Source: an uncultured Tenacibaculum sp. (GTDB lineage Bacteria; Bacteroidota; Bacteroidia; Flavobacteriales; Flavobacteriaceae). From it: DNA of 64,000 bases. Where the stretch lies: assembly GCA_947493285.1 (NCBI GenBank), contig CANLQH010000001.1, forward strand, positions 930,001-994,000, given 5' to 3'. The notes beneath the pieces are model-generated. The model searched no databases. It saw only the letters and a list, made by a program, of their open reading frames with translations, and was not told the origin of the DNA. The position numbers were made by a program, and so were the translations under genes. Every line of letters begins with the position of its first letter. Position 1 is the first letter of the stretch. Below, one piece after another: positions 35,694-44,047 of the stretch.

Positions 35694-37490
35694 ATGGCAG
35701 ATTTATTAAGAGGAGGTCAATTCCTTGTAAAAGAAACAAAGTGTGAAGACGTTTTTACTCCAGAAGATTTTTCTGAAGAGCAAAATATGATGAAGGATGC
35801 GGTTATGGAATTTAACGACCGTGAAATCATTCCTCATAAAGAACGTTTTGAGAAGAAAGATTATGCTTTAACTGAAGAAACGATGCGTAAAGCTGGTGAG
35901 TTAGGTTTCTTAGGTGTTTCAGTTCCTGAAGCTTATGGTGGATTAGGAATGGGATTCGTTTCTACGATGTTAACTTGTGATTATATTTCAAGCGGAACAG
36001 GTTCTTTTAGTACTGCTTTTGGTGCACATACAGGTATTGGTACTATGCCAATTACTTTATATGGTACCGAAGAACAAAAACAAAAATTCGTTCCTGCTTT
36101 AGCCATGGGTGAACGTTTTGGAGCTTACTGTTTAACAGAACCAGGAGCTGGATCGGATGCCAACTCTGGTAAAACTACTGCTGAGTTAACTGAAGACGGA
36201 AAACACTATAAAATCAACGGACAAAAAATGTGGATTTCGAATGCAGGTTTTGCTGAAATCTTTATCGTTTTTGCTCGTATTGGTGATGATAAAAATATTA
36301 CAGGATTCATTTTAGAATATGATAAAAACAATCCTAACGGAGTAACTTTAGGTGAAGAAGAACACAAATTAGGTATTCGTGCATCTTCTACGCGTCAGGT
36401 ATTCTTTAGCGATACATTAGTACCTGTAGAAAATATGTTATCTGTTCGTGGTGGTGGATTTAAAATCGCTATGAATGCATTAAACGTAGGTCGTATTAAA
36501 TTAGCTGCTGCTTGTTTAGACTCTCAAAGAAGAGTGATTTCTTACGCTACACAATACGCTACAGAACGTAAGCAGTTTAAAACTCCTATTGCTGAGTTTG
36601 GTGCTATTAAAATGAAATTAGCTGAAATGGCTACCAATGCATATGTTGGAGAGTCTGCTTCGTATAGAGCTGCTAAAAATATTGAAGATCGTATTGCAAT
36701 TCGTGAATCTGAAGGAAGCTCTCATCAAGATGCTGAATTAAAAGGTGTTGAAGAATATGCAATCGAATGTTCTATCTTAAAAGTTGCTGTTTCTGAAGAC
36801 GTACAATCTTGTGCTGATGAAGGAATTCAAATTTTTGGAGGAATGGGATTCTCTGAAGAGACTCCAATGGAATCTGCTTGGAGAGATGCTCGTATTGCTC
36901 GTATTTACGAAGGAACTAACGAAATTAACAGATTATTATCGGTAGGTATGTTAGTTAAAAAAGCAATGAAAGGTCATGTAGATTTATTAAATCCTGCTAT
37001 GGCTGTTGGTGAAGAGTTATTAGGTATTCCTTCTTTCGACACTCCAGATTATTCTGAGTTATTTGCTGAAGAAAAAGAGATTATCGCTAAATTAAAGAAA
37101 GTATTCTTAATGGTTGCAGGTGCTGCAATTCAAAAATTCGGAACAGAATTAGAGCAACACCAACAATTATTAACGGCTGCTTCAAATATTTTAATTGAAA
37201 CGTATATGGCAGAATCTGCTATTTTAAGAACTGAAAAGAACGCAAAGCGTTTTGGTGAAGATTCTCAAAAAGAACAGATTGCTATGGCGAAGTTATACTT
37301 ATACAACGCTGTTGAAATTATTACCAAAAACGGTAGAGAAGGAATTATTTCTTTTGCTGAAGGTGATGAGCAACGTATGATGTTAATGGGACTTAAACGT
37401 TTTACAAAATACGCAAACTACCCTAATGTAGTTGAGTTACGTAATACAATTGCAGAAAAATTAAAAGCAGAAAATAAATACTGCTTCTAA
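35694..37490 (+). CDS. Acyl-CoA dehydrogenase (long form)
   Basis: The 598-residue flavoprotein introduces the alpha-beta double bond in acyl-CoA. Family signatures are GAYCLTEPGAGSDANSGKTT, MWISNAGFAEIFIVFARIGD, the FAD-binding YATERKQFKTPIAEFGAIKM and QIFGGMGFSEETPMESAWRD with ARIYEGTNEINRLL. A C-terminal extension of about 180 residues makes it resemble very-long-chain enzymes. It is the last gene of the marR-fad operon. Confidence 0.93.
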   Translation: MADLLRGGQFLVKETKCEDVFTPEDFSEEQNMMKDAVMEFNDREIIPHKERFEKKDYALTEETMRKAGELGFLGVSVPEAYGGLGMGFVSTMLTCDYISSGTGSFSTAFGAHTGIGTMPITLYGTEEQKQKFVPALAMGERFGAYCLTEPGAGSDANSGKTTAELTEDGKHYKINGQKMWISNAGFAEIFIVFARIGDDKNITGFILEYDKNNPNGVTLGEEEHKLGIRASSTRQVFFSDTLVPVENMLSVRGGGFKIAMNALNVGRIKLAAACLDSQRRVISYATQYATERKQFKTPIAEFGAIKMKLAEMATNAYVGESASYRAAKNIEDRIAIRESEGSSHQDAELKGVEEYAIECSILKVAVSEDVQSCADEGIQIFGGMGFSEETPMESAWRDARIARIYEGTNEINRLLSVGMLVKKAMKGHVDLLNPAMAVGEELLGIPSFDTPDYSELFAEEKEIIAKLKKVFLMVAGAAIQKFGTELEQHQQLLTAASNILIETYMAESAILRTEKNAKRFGEDSQKEQIAMAKLYLYNAVEIITKNGREGIISFAEGDEQRMMLMGLKRFTKYANYPNVVELRNTIAEKLKAENKYCF

Positions 37491-37498
37491 ATAATATT

Positions 37499-37627
37499 AA
37501 AATAGTTTACCCTCTTCATTGTGTAATTACTGGTAAGCTATTTTTAAAAATCTTCTATAAACTTTATAGGTTTTAGAATTTAGTTGTTTGTTTAAAAGAT
37601 CGTCAAATTAAGTTTTGGCGGTCTTTT
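37499..37627 (+). terminator. Two consecutive terminator-like hairpins after the fad operon
   Basis: Hairpin 1 has 13-bp arms (37499-37511 with 37532-37544; one G-U) and a 20-nt loop. Hairpin 2 has 14-bp arms with G-U pairs (37594-37607 with about 37614-37627) and a long T-run. No gene lies between them. The second may be left from a gene lost when the neighbouring cupin/SLATT pair was acquired. Confidence 0.65.
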
Positions 37628-37771
37628 TTTGTTTAGGTATATTTAAAAATCGAATTCTTACCTATTCGCTATGAAAGAATTTAAAAAATTTATTGATGTA
37701 TTTATAGGCTCATATACAACTATTACTGTATATATAAACTATTTAAAACTAACATCGAGAAAGTATCAAAT

Positions 37772-38695
37772 ATGAGCAAAGGAAATACAGAAATATTTAA
37801 ATTAGATGACTTCAATTTTGAAACTCTTCTTCATTCAATAAATCGTTGTTATTCAGAAGAAATTCAGGACGAACTTCCTAAACCTTCGGATTTTCCTAAT
37901 TCAGTTTTTGATAAAAAAAAGAATATAATATTAAACTCTTTATTAGCATTCGCTGAAGATTGTGAGAGTGCCTACACAAAATCAGTTTGTAAAAGAATAA
38001 AAGGTGTTTGGAATATCCGTAAATCAAGAATTCATAAACAAAATCTTGATTTAGAAGACACTTGGAAAATGATTTCGGAATCTATTCTGGAAATCCCAAG
38101 TAAGGCAACTATTTCATCAATAGGTTCACAAGGTTTTTTATCAATACCACTTTATAAATTCGATGATGATATGAAGTTTTTTGATTTCATTAGATTTCAT
38201 ATCTGGGAAAACAGTCTTTTGGAATACATTGACACCGACATAAGCAAACGGTTTTCTATTCACTCACATTCTTTTCTTGCGCAAAGTTGGATTATTCAAG
38301 GTTGTGTGATTAATGATAGATTTGATGTTAAAGTTAATGAAAAAGGAGAATCATCTTTATTTAAAATAGAATATAATAAAACTTTAAACAAAGTAAATCA
38401 ACATACTTCATCAGCTGTAAATACAGGACAAATAGTTGATATAAACCACACAGCGAAAGAGCATTTTAAAGCTGGAGACAGTTATATTATTAAAGCTGGA
38501 GAGTATCACAAATCAATATCTAACGGAAAAGAAAATGGGTTATCATCTACCTTTTTCTCTTTTACGACACAAGATAAAAAAATAATCCAATCATATGTAA
38601 CTGGACCAACAAAAATGGACGAATCTGAAATTAATAGAAAAATGCATATTGACCCGAAAGATTTAATATCTAAAATAAACTCAAACTTTAAATAA
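37772..38695 (+). CDS. Protein with cupin-like C-terminal domain, partner of the SLATT gene
   Basis: The 307-residue cytoplasmic protein starts MSKGNTEIFKLDDFNFETLL. I do not recognise a named family. Residues 1-120 look helical and charged. The C-terminal half resembles a cupin: strand motif RFSIHSHSFLAQSWIIQGCV (H-x-H), then HFKAGDSYIIKAGEYHKSIS, which fits the second cupin box G-x5-x-x-G-x-x-H. It may bind a metal or small molecule. The next gene begins one base after its stop and encodes a SLATT-like membrane protein, so the two are likely a functional pair with this protein as sensor or regulator. That role is inferred from context only. Confidence 0.65.
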   Translation: MSKGNTEIFKLDDFNFETLLHSINRCYSEEIQDELPKPSDFPNSVFDKKKNIILNSLLAFAEDCESAYTKSVCKRIKGVWNIRKSRIHKQNLDLEDTWKMISESILEIPSKATISSIGSQGFLSIPLYKFDDDMKFFDFIRFHIWENSLLEYIDTDISKRFSIHSHSFLAQSWIIQGCVINDRFDVKVNEKGESSLFKIEYNKTLNKVNQHTSSAVNTGQIVDINHTAKEHFKAGDSYIIKAGEYHKSISNGKENGLSSTFFSFTTQDKKIIQSYVTGPTKMDESEINRKMHIDPKDLISKINSNFK

Positions 38696-38696
38696 A

Positions 38697-39230
38697 ATGA
38701 GTGAAAATCAAGAAAAAATGATTCTGGATTGGATGAGAAAAATTCATCAACTTGAATACGCACATCGATACGAATCGTTAATGTGGTCTAAGAGACAAAC
38801 AACGATAGGATATTTGGCCTTTGGACTTTCCCTTGCGATAGCATTTTCTTTTCGATTTCCAAGTATAGAACAAACAACTTACGACAATCTCTTTTTTGCT
38901 TTTAGACACGATTTTTTTGTTGCATTCACATCTTTAATTGTCGCACTTTTAACTGGTTATTTAACCTTTACAAAACCAAGTGAAAAAGCAGTACTTCATA
39001 AAAACACAGGTAGTAATTACGAGAAATTAAGACACCGAATTGAATTAATTTTGACTATGGAATATCAAGAATGGGAATTTAAAAAAAGAACAGAATTAAT
39101 TAAAGACGAATGGGAAAGTCTTGATGCAATTAACGTTTCACCTAAATTTTTTGTAAAGGGAAGTAAAGAAGTGAAGAGTATGAATAAATATCCCGAAAGA
39201 CTTGGTTTTTTACCTGACATTCAGGAATAA
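38697..39230 (+). CDS. SLATT-type two-TM effector protein
   Basis: The 177-residue protein starts MSENQEKMILDWMRKIHQLE. A helix leads to HRYESLMWSKRQTTIGYLAF (TM1, about 35-54), then TM2 FFVAFTSLIVALLTGYLTF (about 73-92), followed by KPSEKAVLHKNTGSNYEKLR and a C-terminal helix. This H-x-x-x-x-x-x-R/K-x-TM-TM-F-x-x-P/S-x-K-A-x-x-H-x-x-x-G-x-x-Y-x-x-L-R layout is that of SLATT domains, predicted pore-forming effectors linked to nucleotide-sensing conflict systems. The usual partner would be a SMODS or SLOG sensor; here it is a cupin-like protein one base upstream. Confidence 0.7.
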   Translation: MSENQEKMILDWMRKIHQLEYAHRYESLMWSKRQTTIGYLAFGLSLAIAFSFRFPSIEQTTYDNLFFAFRHDFFVAFTSLIVALLTGYLTFTKPSEKAVLHKNTGSNYEKLRHRIELILTMEYQEWEFKKRTELIKDEWESLDAINVSPKFFVKGSKEVKSMNKYPERLGFLPDIQE

Positions 39231-39263
39231 GTACTAAAGCTAATAATGTATATAAAATCTATC

Positions 39264-39623
39264 ATGAATATAACAAACAAATTCAATAGCATTACCAATT
39301 ATTTTTCTCCTAAAATAATTACCGAGGTGAACGACCAATATGTAAAACTTGCAAAAATTAAAGGAGAAGATATTCCTTGGCATAATCACGAACATGAAGA
39401 TGAATTATTCCATATTATAGAAGGCTCTTTACTTATGGAGATTGAAAACGAACCTAGTTTCACCATGAACAAAGGAGATATTTATGTGGTTAAAAAAGGA
39501 GTGAATCACAGAGTATCTTCAAAAGAAGAATGCTTAATAATGTTAATAGAGAGTAAAACTACTAAACATACTGGAGACGTAAAATCATCAATTACAAAAT
39601 CAATAGAGCAGCAAAATTATTAA
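39264..39623 (+). CDS. Cupin domain protein
   Basis: The 119-residue small cupin starts MNITNKFNSITNYFSPKIIT. The metal-binding boxes are IPWHNHEHEDELFHIIEGSL (H-x-H-x3-E-x6-G) and MNKGDIYVVKKGVNHRVSSK (second His). Both boxes are complete, so a bound Fe, Zn or Mn is likely. ATG 39264 is preferred to an upstream one (39246) because it matches the usual MNI-x-x-KF start of this family. It follows the SLATT gene by 33 bases; whether it belongs to that unit is uncertain, as this cupin type is widespread as a stand-alone gene. Confidence 0.85.
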   Translation: MNITNKFNSITNYFSPKIITEVNDQYVKLAKIKGEDIPWHNHEHEDELFHIIEGSLLMEIENEPSFTMNKGDIYVVKKGVNHRVSSKEECLIMLIESKTTKHTGDVKSSITKSIEQQNY

Positions 39624-39698
39624 GTAATATTATAATTAATTTCTCTTTTCTTAAATTCATTATAAAATGTATTTTTGAACTTTTATCAAAAACTACTA

Positions 39699-40436
39699 AT
39701 GAAATTAAACCCAAAAATAGAACACAATATAATTATAGGCTTGCTATTGGCTTTGTGGGCATTTTTATTCGGTTTTTTTGCAAGACCTTTTGAACATGGA
39801 AACATGGATTTAGGAGTTTGGATTCGTGTAAGTTTAGGCTTTAGTTTAGCTGCTTTTTTATCTTACAGCTTTGTAACTGTATATCAAAAAATAATTTACA
39901 ACAAACTTAATAAGTGGAATGCTTTTTTAGAAATAAGTATATATCTAGTCTATTATTTTTTCTACACTATTCTAACATATACTTATTATAAAAGTTCTTT
40001 CGTTCATGGTTTTTACGATTTTTCTCGTTTTTTTACAGAAATCATACTAAACATAACTTTAATTATTAGTCCTATTATTTTCTTATTAAGAAAATACGCT
40101 ATTAAATTAATTCCTAAGAAAGAAGAATTTATTACTTTTAAAGGAGACAATAAATTAGATTTCTTAAAAATTAAAAAAGAGGAACTAATTTGTATTTCTA
40201 ACTCCCAGAATTATGTGGAGATTTTCTTCTTAGAAAACGAACAACTCAAAACAAAATTAATTAGGAGTTCTTTAAAGAAAATTCAGTACGAATTTGATTT
40301 TTTAATTCAAGTGCATCGTTCGCATTTAATTAATCCATCACATTTTAAATCTTGGAAAGATTCTACTACTATTTTACTTACTCAAGTAGAACTCCCAGTA
40401 TCAAAAAGCTATAAAAATCGAATTTTATCACTATAA
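39699..40436 (+). CDS. Membrane-bound LytTR-family transcriptional regulator
   Basis: A protein of about 245 residues with four N-terminal TM helices (NIIIGLLLALWAFLFGFFAR, VSLGFSLAAFLSYSFVTVYQ, ISIYLVYYFFYTILTYTYY, IILNITLIISPIIFLLR). A C-terminal LytTR DNA-binding domain follows: FLKIKKEELICISNSQNYVE, then LIRSSLKKIQYEFDFLIQVH and RSHLINPSHFKSW. An alternative ATG at 39675 adds 8 residues. LytTR proteins bind direct repeats about two helical turns apart; such repeats (TACCT, 21/19/21 bp) lie just downstream, before the DUF2306 fusion gene. Confidence 0.88.
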   Translation: MKLNPKIEHNIIIGLLLALWAFLFGFFARPFEHGNMDLGVWIRVSLGFSLAAFLSYSFVTVYQKIIYNKLNKWNAFLEISIYLVYYFFYTILTYTYYKSSFVHGFYDFSRFFTEIILNITLIISPIIFLLRKYAIKLIPKKEEFITFKGDNKLDFLKIKKEELICISNSQNYVEIFFLENEQLKTKLIRSSLKKIQYEFDFLIQVHRSHLINPSHFKSWKDSTTILLTQVELPVSKSYKNRILSL

Positions 40437-40442
40437 TTTTTA

Positions 40443-40508
40443 TACCTAAAAACCTTAGTTTCGTACCTCACCACTACGTTTTTACCTAAAAAACTAACTT
40501 TTATACCT
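40443..40508 (+). promoter_or_regulatory. Phased TACCT direct repeats, candidate LytTR operator
   Basis: Four copies of TACCT start at 40443, 40464, 40483 and 40504, at intervals of 21, 19 and 21 bases. Copies 1 and 3 share the longer string TACCTAAAAA. The spacing equals two helical turns, as for LytTR dimers. The array sits 65-130 bases upstream of the DUF2306 fusion gene and right after the LytTR gene. Confidence 0.55.
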
Positions 40509-40573
40509 TAGCTTACCAATTATTCTTTCAGTACTTTTTTTCATTCTACTTTGGCTATATCAAAAAAATAAAA

Positions 40574-42673
40574 ATGAAAAAAATTACAATTATTTTACTT
40601 TGGATTCTCTTCGGAGGTTTATGCGTTTTCTTTAGTTTTTACCCTTTAGATTATCTTTTCGCTGACAGCCCTATTCAACTTTTAACTTCAAAAGCTGCTT
40701 CACTATTAAACAGTAACTTTTACATGATATGTTTCTATTTTCATATCATTTTTGGAGGAATAGCTCTATTAATTGGTTGGGTTCAGTTTATTGAAAAGTT
40801 TAGAATAAAATATATGAACATCCACAGGTTGATTGGTAAAATTTATATTTCTTCAATACTACTTAGTGGGGTTCCTGGATTTTATATTGCGCTTCATGCT
40901 TCAGCAGGATTATCTCCTAAATTAGGTTTTGGTATTGGCTCAATAATTTGGGTTACTCTAGCAATATTAAGTTATACCAGTATACGAAAAGGTAAAGTTA
41001 TTTTGCATAAAAAATATATAATGTACAATTATGCTGGTACTTTTGGTGCAGTTACATTGCGTCTTTGGTTACCTTTGTTAATCAATGTTTTTGGAGAATT
41101 TGCTTTAGCTTATCAAGTAGTTGCGTGGTTAAGCTGGATTCCAAATATGATTGTTGTTTATTTATATTTAGAGAAAAAAGAAGTGATTTTACATTTTTAC
41201 AAGAAGTATAAACTTCATTATATTTTAAAAGGGTCTATAGCCTTCACTGTGCTATTTTTTATCCTATCATATACTAGCGTTCAAACTTGGTTCTACAGAG
41301 GTGCTTCTTTTAACGGAATTGCTTTCGAAAAAAAAGCTATAGATAACAACTCTTATTTCTCTAAAGAAAAGTTTACAGAAATTGACACTTATTTAAAAGA
41401 AGAATCTCAAACTACAAGTATGGTGGTTTTAGAAAACGGAAAAATTGTTTATGAATATGGAGACATTTCAGAAATTAGTAATCTAAGTGACGCTAAAATT
41501 AGTATTCTTAGTTTATTATTTGGCAAATATGTAGAAAACGGAACTCTTAGTTTACAAGAAACTATTGGAAACAATAATATCAATGATTATTTAAGTTTAC
41601 TGCCTATTGAAAAACAAGCGACCATTGATAATTTACTCACTTCAACTTCTGGAGTTTTATATTCTGATAATGAAAGAAGAAATTTTACTTTGTTTGAAAA
41701 CAAAGAAAGAGGAAGTGTAAAACCAGGGGAATATTTTACATATAATAATTGGGACTATAATGTAGCTAGTTATATACTTGAGCAAAAATCTGGTAATAGT
41801 TTTCATGAAGAAATAGAACAACAATTGGCAATTCCGTTAGGTTTTCAAGATTGGAATATTAAAAATCAGTCTAAAGACTATACACACAACTCTAAATTCG
41901 ACACTTATTATACACACCTTTCAACTAGAGACATGGCGAAAGTTGGTCAATTAATGTTGCAAGAAGGTAATTGGAATGGAAAACAAATTATTTCAAAAAA
42001 ATGGATTCAAAAAATTACTTCATCAGTAATTCCTATAGATACCGTTAGAGTTAGATTAGGTGGAGATATTTCTAGTCCTTTACAAGAAACGTATGGACAC
42101 TTATGGTGGGGATTTGATCGTTTTTACGACAACCCAGATTTTAAAGGAGCTTATACTGCTTGGGATATGACCGGACAATTTATTACAGTAATTCCTAAGC
42201 GAAATGTTGTTATTGCTCACAAAACTAAGTTAGACTACTTAACACATATAAAACTTTCTGACCGAACTAGAACTCCTTCTTGGCGTTATTGGTGGATTTT
42301 AAGAAAACTGATGTTAAACAGAAAAATGATTCCCGAACTAGAATCTGAAAAATCAACAGATGAGATTCTTGAGTTTATAAAAACAGCCTACAATAAAGAA
42401 TCGGAATATGCCATTTCTGAACGTTTGATAAATGAATACGGACAATCATTAGCAGATGAAGGAAATCATGAGGATGCAATTAAATTTTTTGAATTAAACT
42501 TAAAACTATATCCAAATCATGGATATTATACGCATCGTATCTATAATCATTACGGAAATAGTTTAGTTAAGTTAGGAAGAAAAAAAAATGCTTTAAAAGC
42601 ATTTAAAAAGTCTCTTGAATTTGATTCAAGTAATACTACCGCAAAACAAATGATTGCTGAATTAAGTAAGTAA
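40574..42673 (+). CDS. DUF2306 / penicillin-binding-like / TPR fusion membrane protein
   Basis: The 699-residue protein has a DUF2306-type membrane domain (residues about 1-235, seven or so TM helices, with MNIHRLIGKIYISSILLSGV and HKKYIMYNYAGTFGAVTLRL). A serine beta-lactamase/penicillin-binding-like domain follows (about 255-580: SMVVLENGKIVYEYGD, YNNWDYNVASYILEQKSGNS, THLSTRDMAKVGQLMLQEGN, GQFITVIPKRNVVI). A TPR-like C-terminus (about 600-695, DEGNHEDAIKFFELNLKLYP) ends it. The S-x-x-K site normally before SLL reads DAKISILSLL, so the nucleophilic Ser appears missing while the Y-x-N site is present. It is probably controlled by the adjacent LytTR protein. Confidence 0.8.
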   Translation: MKKITIILLWILFGGLCVFFSFYPLDYLFADSPIQLLTSKAASLLNSNFYMICFYFHIIFGGIALLIGWVQFIEKFRIKYMNIHRLIGKIYISSILLSGVPGFYIALHASAGLSPKLGFGIGSIIWVTLAILSYTSIRKGKVILHKKYIMYNYAGTFGAVTLRLWLPLLINVFGEFALAYQVVAWLSWIPNMIVVYLYLEKKEVILHFYKKYKLHYILKGSIAFTVLFFILSYTSVQTWFYRGASFNGIAFEKKAIDNNSYFSKEKFTEIDTYLKEESQTTSMVVLENGKIVYEYGDISEISNLSDAKISILSLLFGKYVENGTLSLQETIGNNNINDYLSLLPIEKQATIDNLLTSTSGVLYSDNERRNFTLFENKERGSVKPGEYFTYNNWDYNVASYILEQKSGNSFHEEIEQQLAIPLGFQDWNIKNQSKDYTHNSKFDTYYTHLSTRDMAKVGQLMLQEGNWNGKQIISKKWIQKITSSVIPIDTVRVRLGGDISSPLQETYGHLWWGFDRFYDNPDFKGAYTAWDMTGQFITVIPKRNVVIAHKTKLDYLTHIKLSDRTRTPSWRYWWILRKLMLNRKMIPELESEKSTDEILEFIKTAYNKESEYAISERLINEYGQSLADEGNHEDAIKFFELNLKLYPNHGYYTHRIYNHYGNSLVKLGRKKNALKAFKKSLEFDSSNTTAKQMIAELSK

Positions 42674-42692
42674 TACAAACAAATCATCACAA

Positions 42693-42727
42693 AAAAAAGA
42701 GCTTCCCAGTTTGGTAAGCTCTTTTTG
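42693..42727. terminator. Bidirectional terminator between the fusion gene and trxB
   Basis: The stem AAAAAGAGCTT-C-CCA pairs with its partner GG-T-AAGCTCTTTTT (42695-42726), with one mismatch; A- and T-runs lie on both sides, between convergent genes. Confidence 0.8.
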
Positions 42728-42750
42728 TTATTTTATTATTTAATAGAAAC

Positions 42751-43689
42751 CTATTCTAAAGCCCCTAAATAACGTTCAGCATCTAAGGCAGCCATACATC
42801 CTGTACCTGCTGCAGTAACAGCTTGACGATATTCTTTATCTTGAATATCTCCAGCAGCAAAAACTCCTGGTAAATTAGTTTTAGTAGACTTTCCTTTGGT
42901 AATTAAATATCCAACTTCATCCATATCTAAAACACCTTTAAATAAATCAGAATTTGGTTTGTGACCAATTGCTATAAAAGCTCCAGTAACAGCGATTTCT
43001 TTTTTATCACCAGATTGATTATTTACTACACGAACTCCCTCAACTACATTTTCTCCTAAAACCTCATCTAATTCAGTATTATACAACACTTCAATATTTT
43101 CAGTTTTATTTACACGGTGTTGCATTGCTTTTGAAGCACGCATGTAATCTTTACGCACTAACATTGTAACTTTATTACAAATATTTGCTAAGTATGTAGC
43201 TTCTTCTGCAGCAGTATCACCTGCACCAACAACGATAACATCTTGTCCTTTATAAAAGAAACCGTCACAAGTAGCACAAGCCGAAACTCCACCACCTATT
43301 AAGCGTTGCTCACTTTCTAAGCCTAAATATTTAGCCGTTGCTCCGGTAGAAATAATTACCGTTTCAGCCTCAATTTCTACAGACTCATCAACTATTACTT
43401 TATGAATACCGCCTACTTCAGTACTTAAATCAACTTTAGTAACCATTCCAAAACGCACATCTGTTCCAAAACGCTCAGCTTGTTTTTGTAAATCGTTCAT
43501 CATTGCAGTTCCATCAGTTCCGTTTGGATACCCTGGATAGTTATCAACCTCAGTTGTTGTTGTTAACTGCCCTCCCATTTGCATTCCTGTATACATAACT
43601 GGTTTCATATCAGCTCTAGCTGCATAAATTGCTGCAGTATATCCTGCTGGTCCTGAACCAATAATCAAACATTTAATTTTTTCTGCCAT
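42751..43689 (-). CDS. trxB: Thioredoxin reductase
   Basis: The 312-residue NADPH- and FAD-dependent enzyme reduces thioredoxin. FAD-binding CLIIGSGPAGYTAAIYAARA, the redox pair in GVSACATCDGFFYKGQDVIV (C-A-T-C), NADPH-binding VVGAGDTAAEEATYLA and the FAD end GVFAAGDIQDKEYRQAVTAA are all present. It stands alone with a terminator downstream and would serve the thioredoxin at 23426 and others. Confidence 0.96.
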   Translation of the reverse strand: MAEKIKCLIIGSGPAGYTAAIYAARADMKPVMYTGMQMGGQLTTTTEVDNYPGYPNGTDGTAMMNDLQKQAERFGTDVRFGMVTKVDLSTEVGGIHKVIVDESVEIEAETVIISTGATAKYLGLESEQRLIGGGVSACATCDGFFYKGQDVIVVGAGDTAAEEATYLANICNKVTMLVRKDYMRASKAMQHRVNKTENIEVLYNTELDEVLGENVVEGVRVVNNQSGDKKEIAVTGAFIAIGHKPNSDLFKGVLDMDEVGYLITKGKSTKTNLPGVFAAGDIQDKEYRQAVTAAGTGCMAALDAERYLGALE

Positions 43690-43840
43690 TGTCTAAAATT
43701 TTGAAGTTACAAATGTAATTTTTTTTTATTTCTATTACATTTTTTTGACATTTATTTTGATTATTAGACGATAAGGAATAATTATCTTACGACCTGTTTA
43801 TTTTTTTTCTCTTTTTTGTTTGCAGATTGAGTATTTTTTA

Positions 43841-43848
43841 TACATTTG
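43841..43848 (+). promoter_or_regulatory. -7 promoter element of tRNA-Pro (TACATTTG)
   Basis: TAnnTTTG lies 16 bases before tRNA-Pro, with TTTG (43819-43822) 18 bases upstream of it as the -33 element: a near-consensus Bacteroidota promoter. Confidence 0.7.
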
Positions 43849-43864
43849 CAGTCCGGTAATTATT

Positions 43865-43939
43865 CGGGGTGTAGCGTAGCCCGGTTATCGCGCCGCGTTT
43901 GGGACGCGGAGGTCGCAGGTTCGAATCCTGCCACCCCGA
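43865..43939 (+). tRNA. tRNA-Pro (anticodon TGG)
   Basis: The acceptor stem CGGGGTG/CACCCCG pairs 43865-43871 with 43932-43938. The anticodon stem CCGCG/CGCGG pairs 43893-43897 with 43905-43909, and loop TTTGGGA places TGG at 43900-43902. The T arm is GCAGG-TTCGAAT-CCTGC, and A43939 is the discriminator. CCA is not encoded. The first base C and the C1-G72 pair are usual for bacterial tRNA-Pro. Confidence 0.96.
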
Positions 43940-43942
43940 CTA

Positions 43943-43979
43943 AAAAGACTTAAGAGCAATCTTAAGTCTTTTTTATTTT
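43943..43979 (+). terminator. Terminator of tRNA-Pro
   Basis: A 13-bp stem (43943-43955 with 43960-43972, core AGACTTAAGA) with loop GCAA is followed by TTATTTTT, directly after the tRNA. Confidence 0.85.
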
Positions 43980-44047
43980 TAATAATTCCATTGCTTTTAT
44001 TACTCTTAAAGTTTTTTCTGTAAATTCGTCTTTATAGAATTTTAAAC

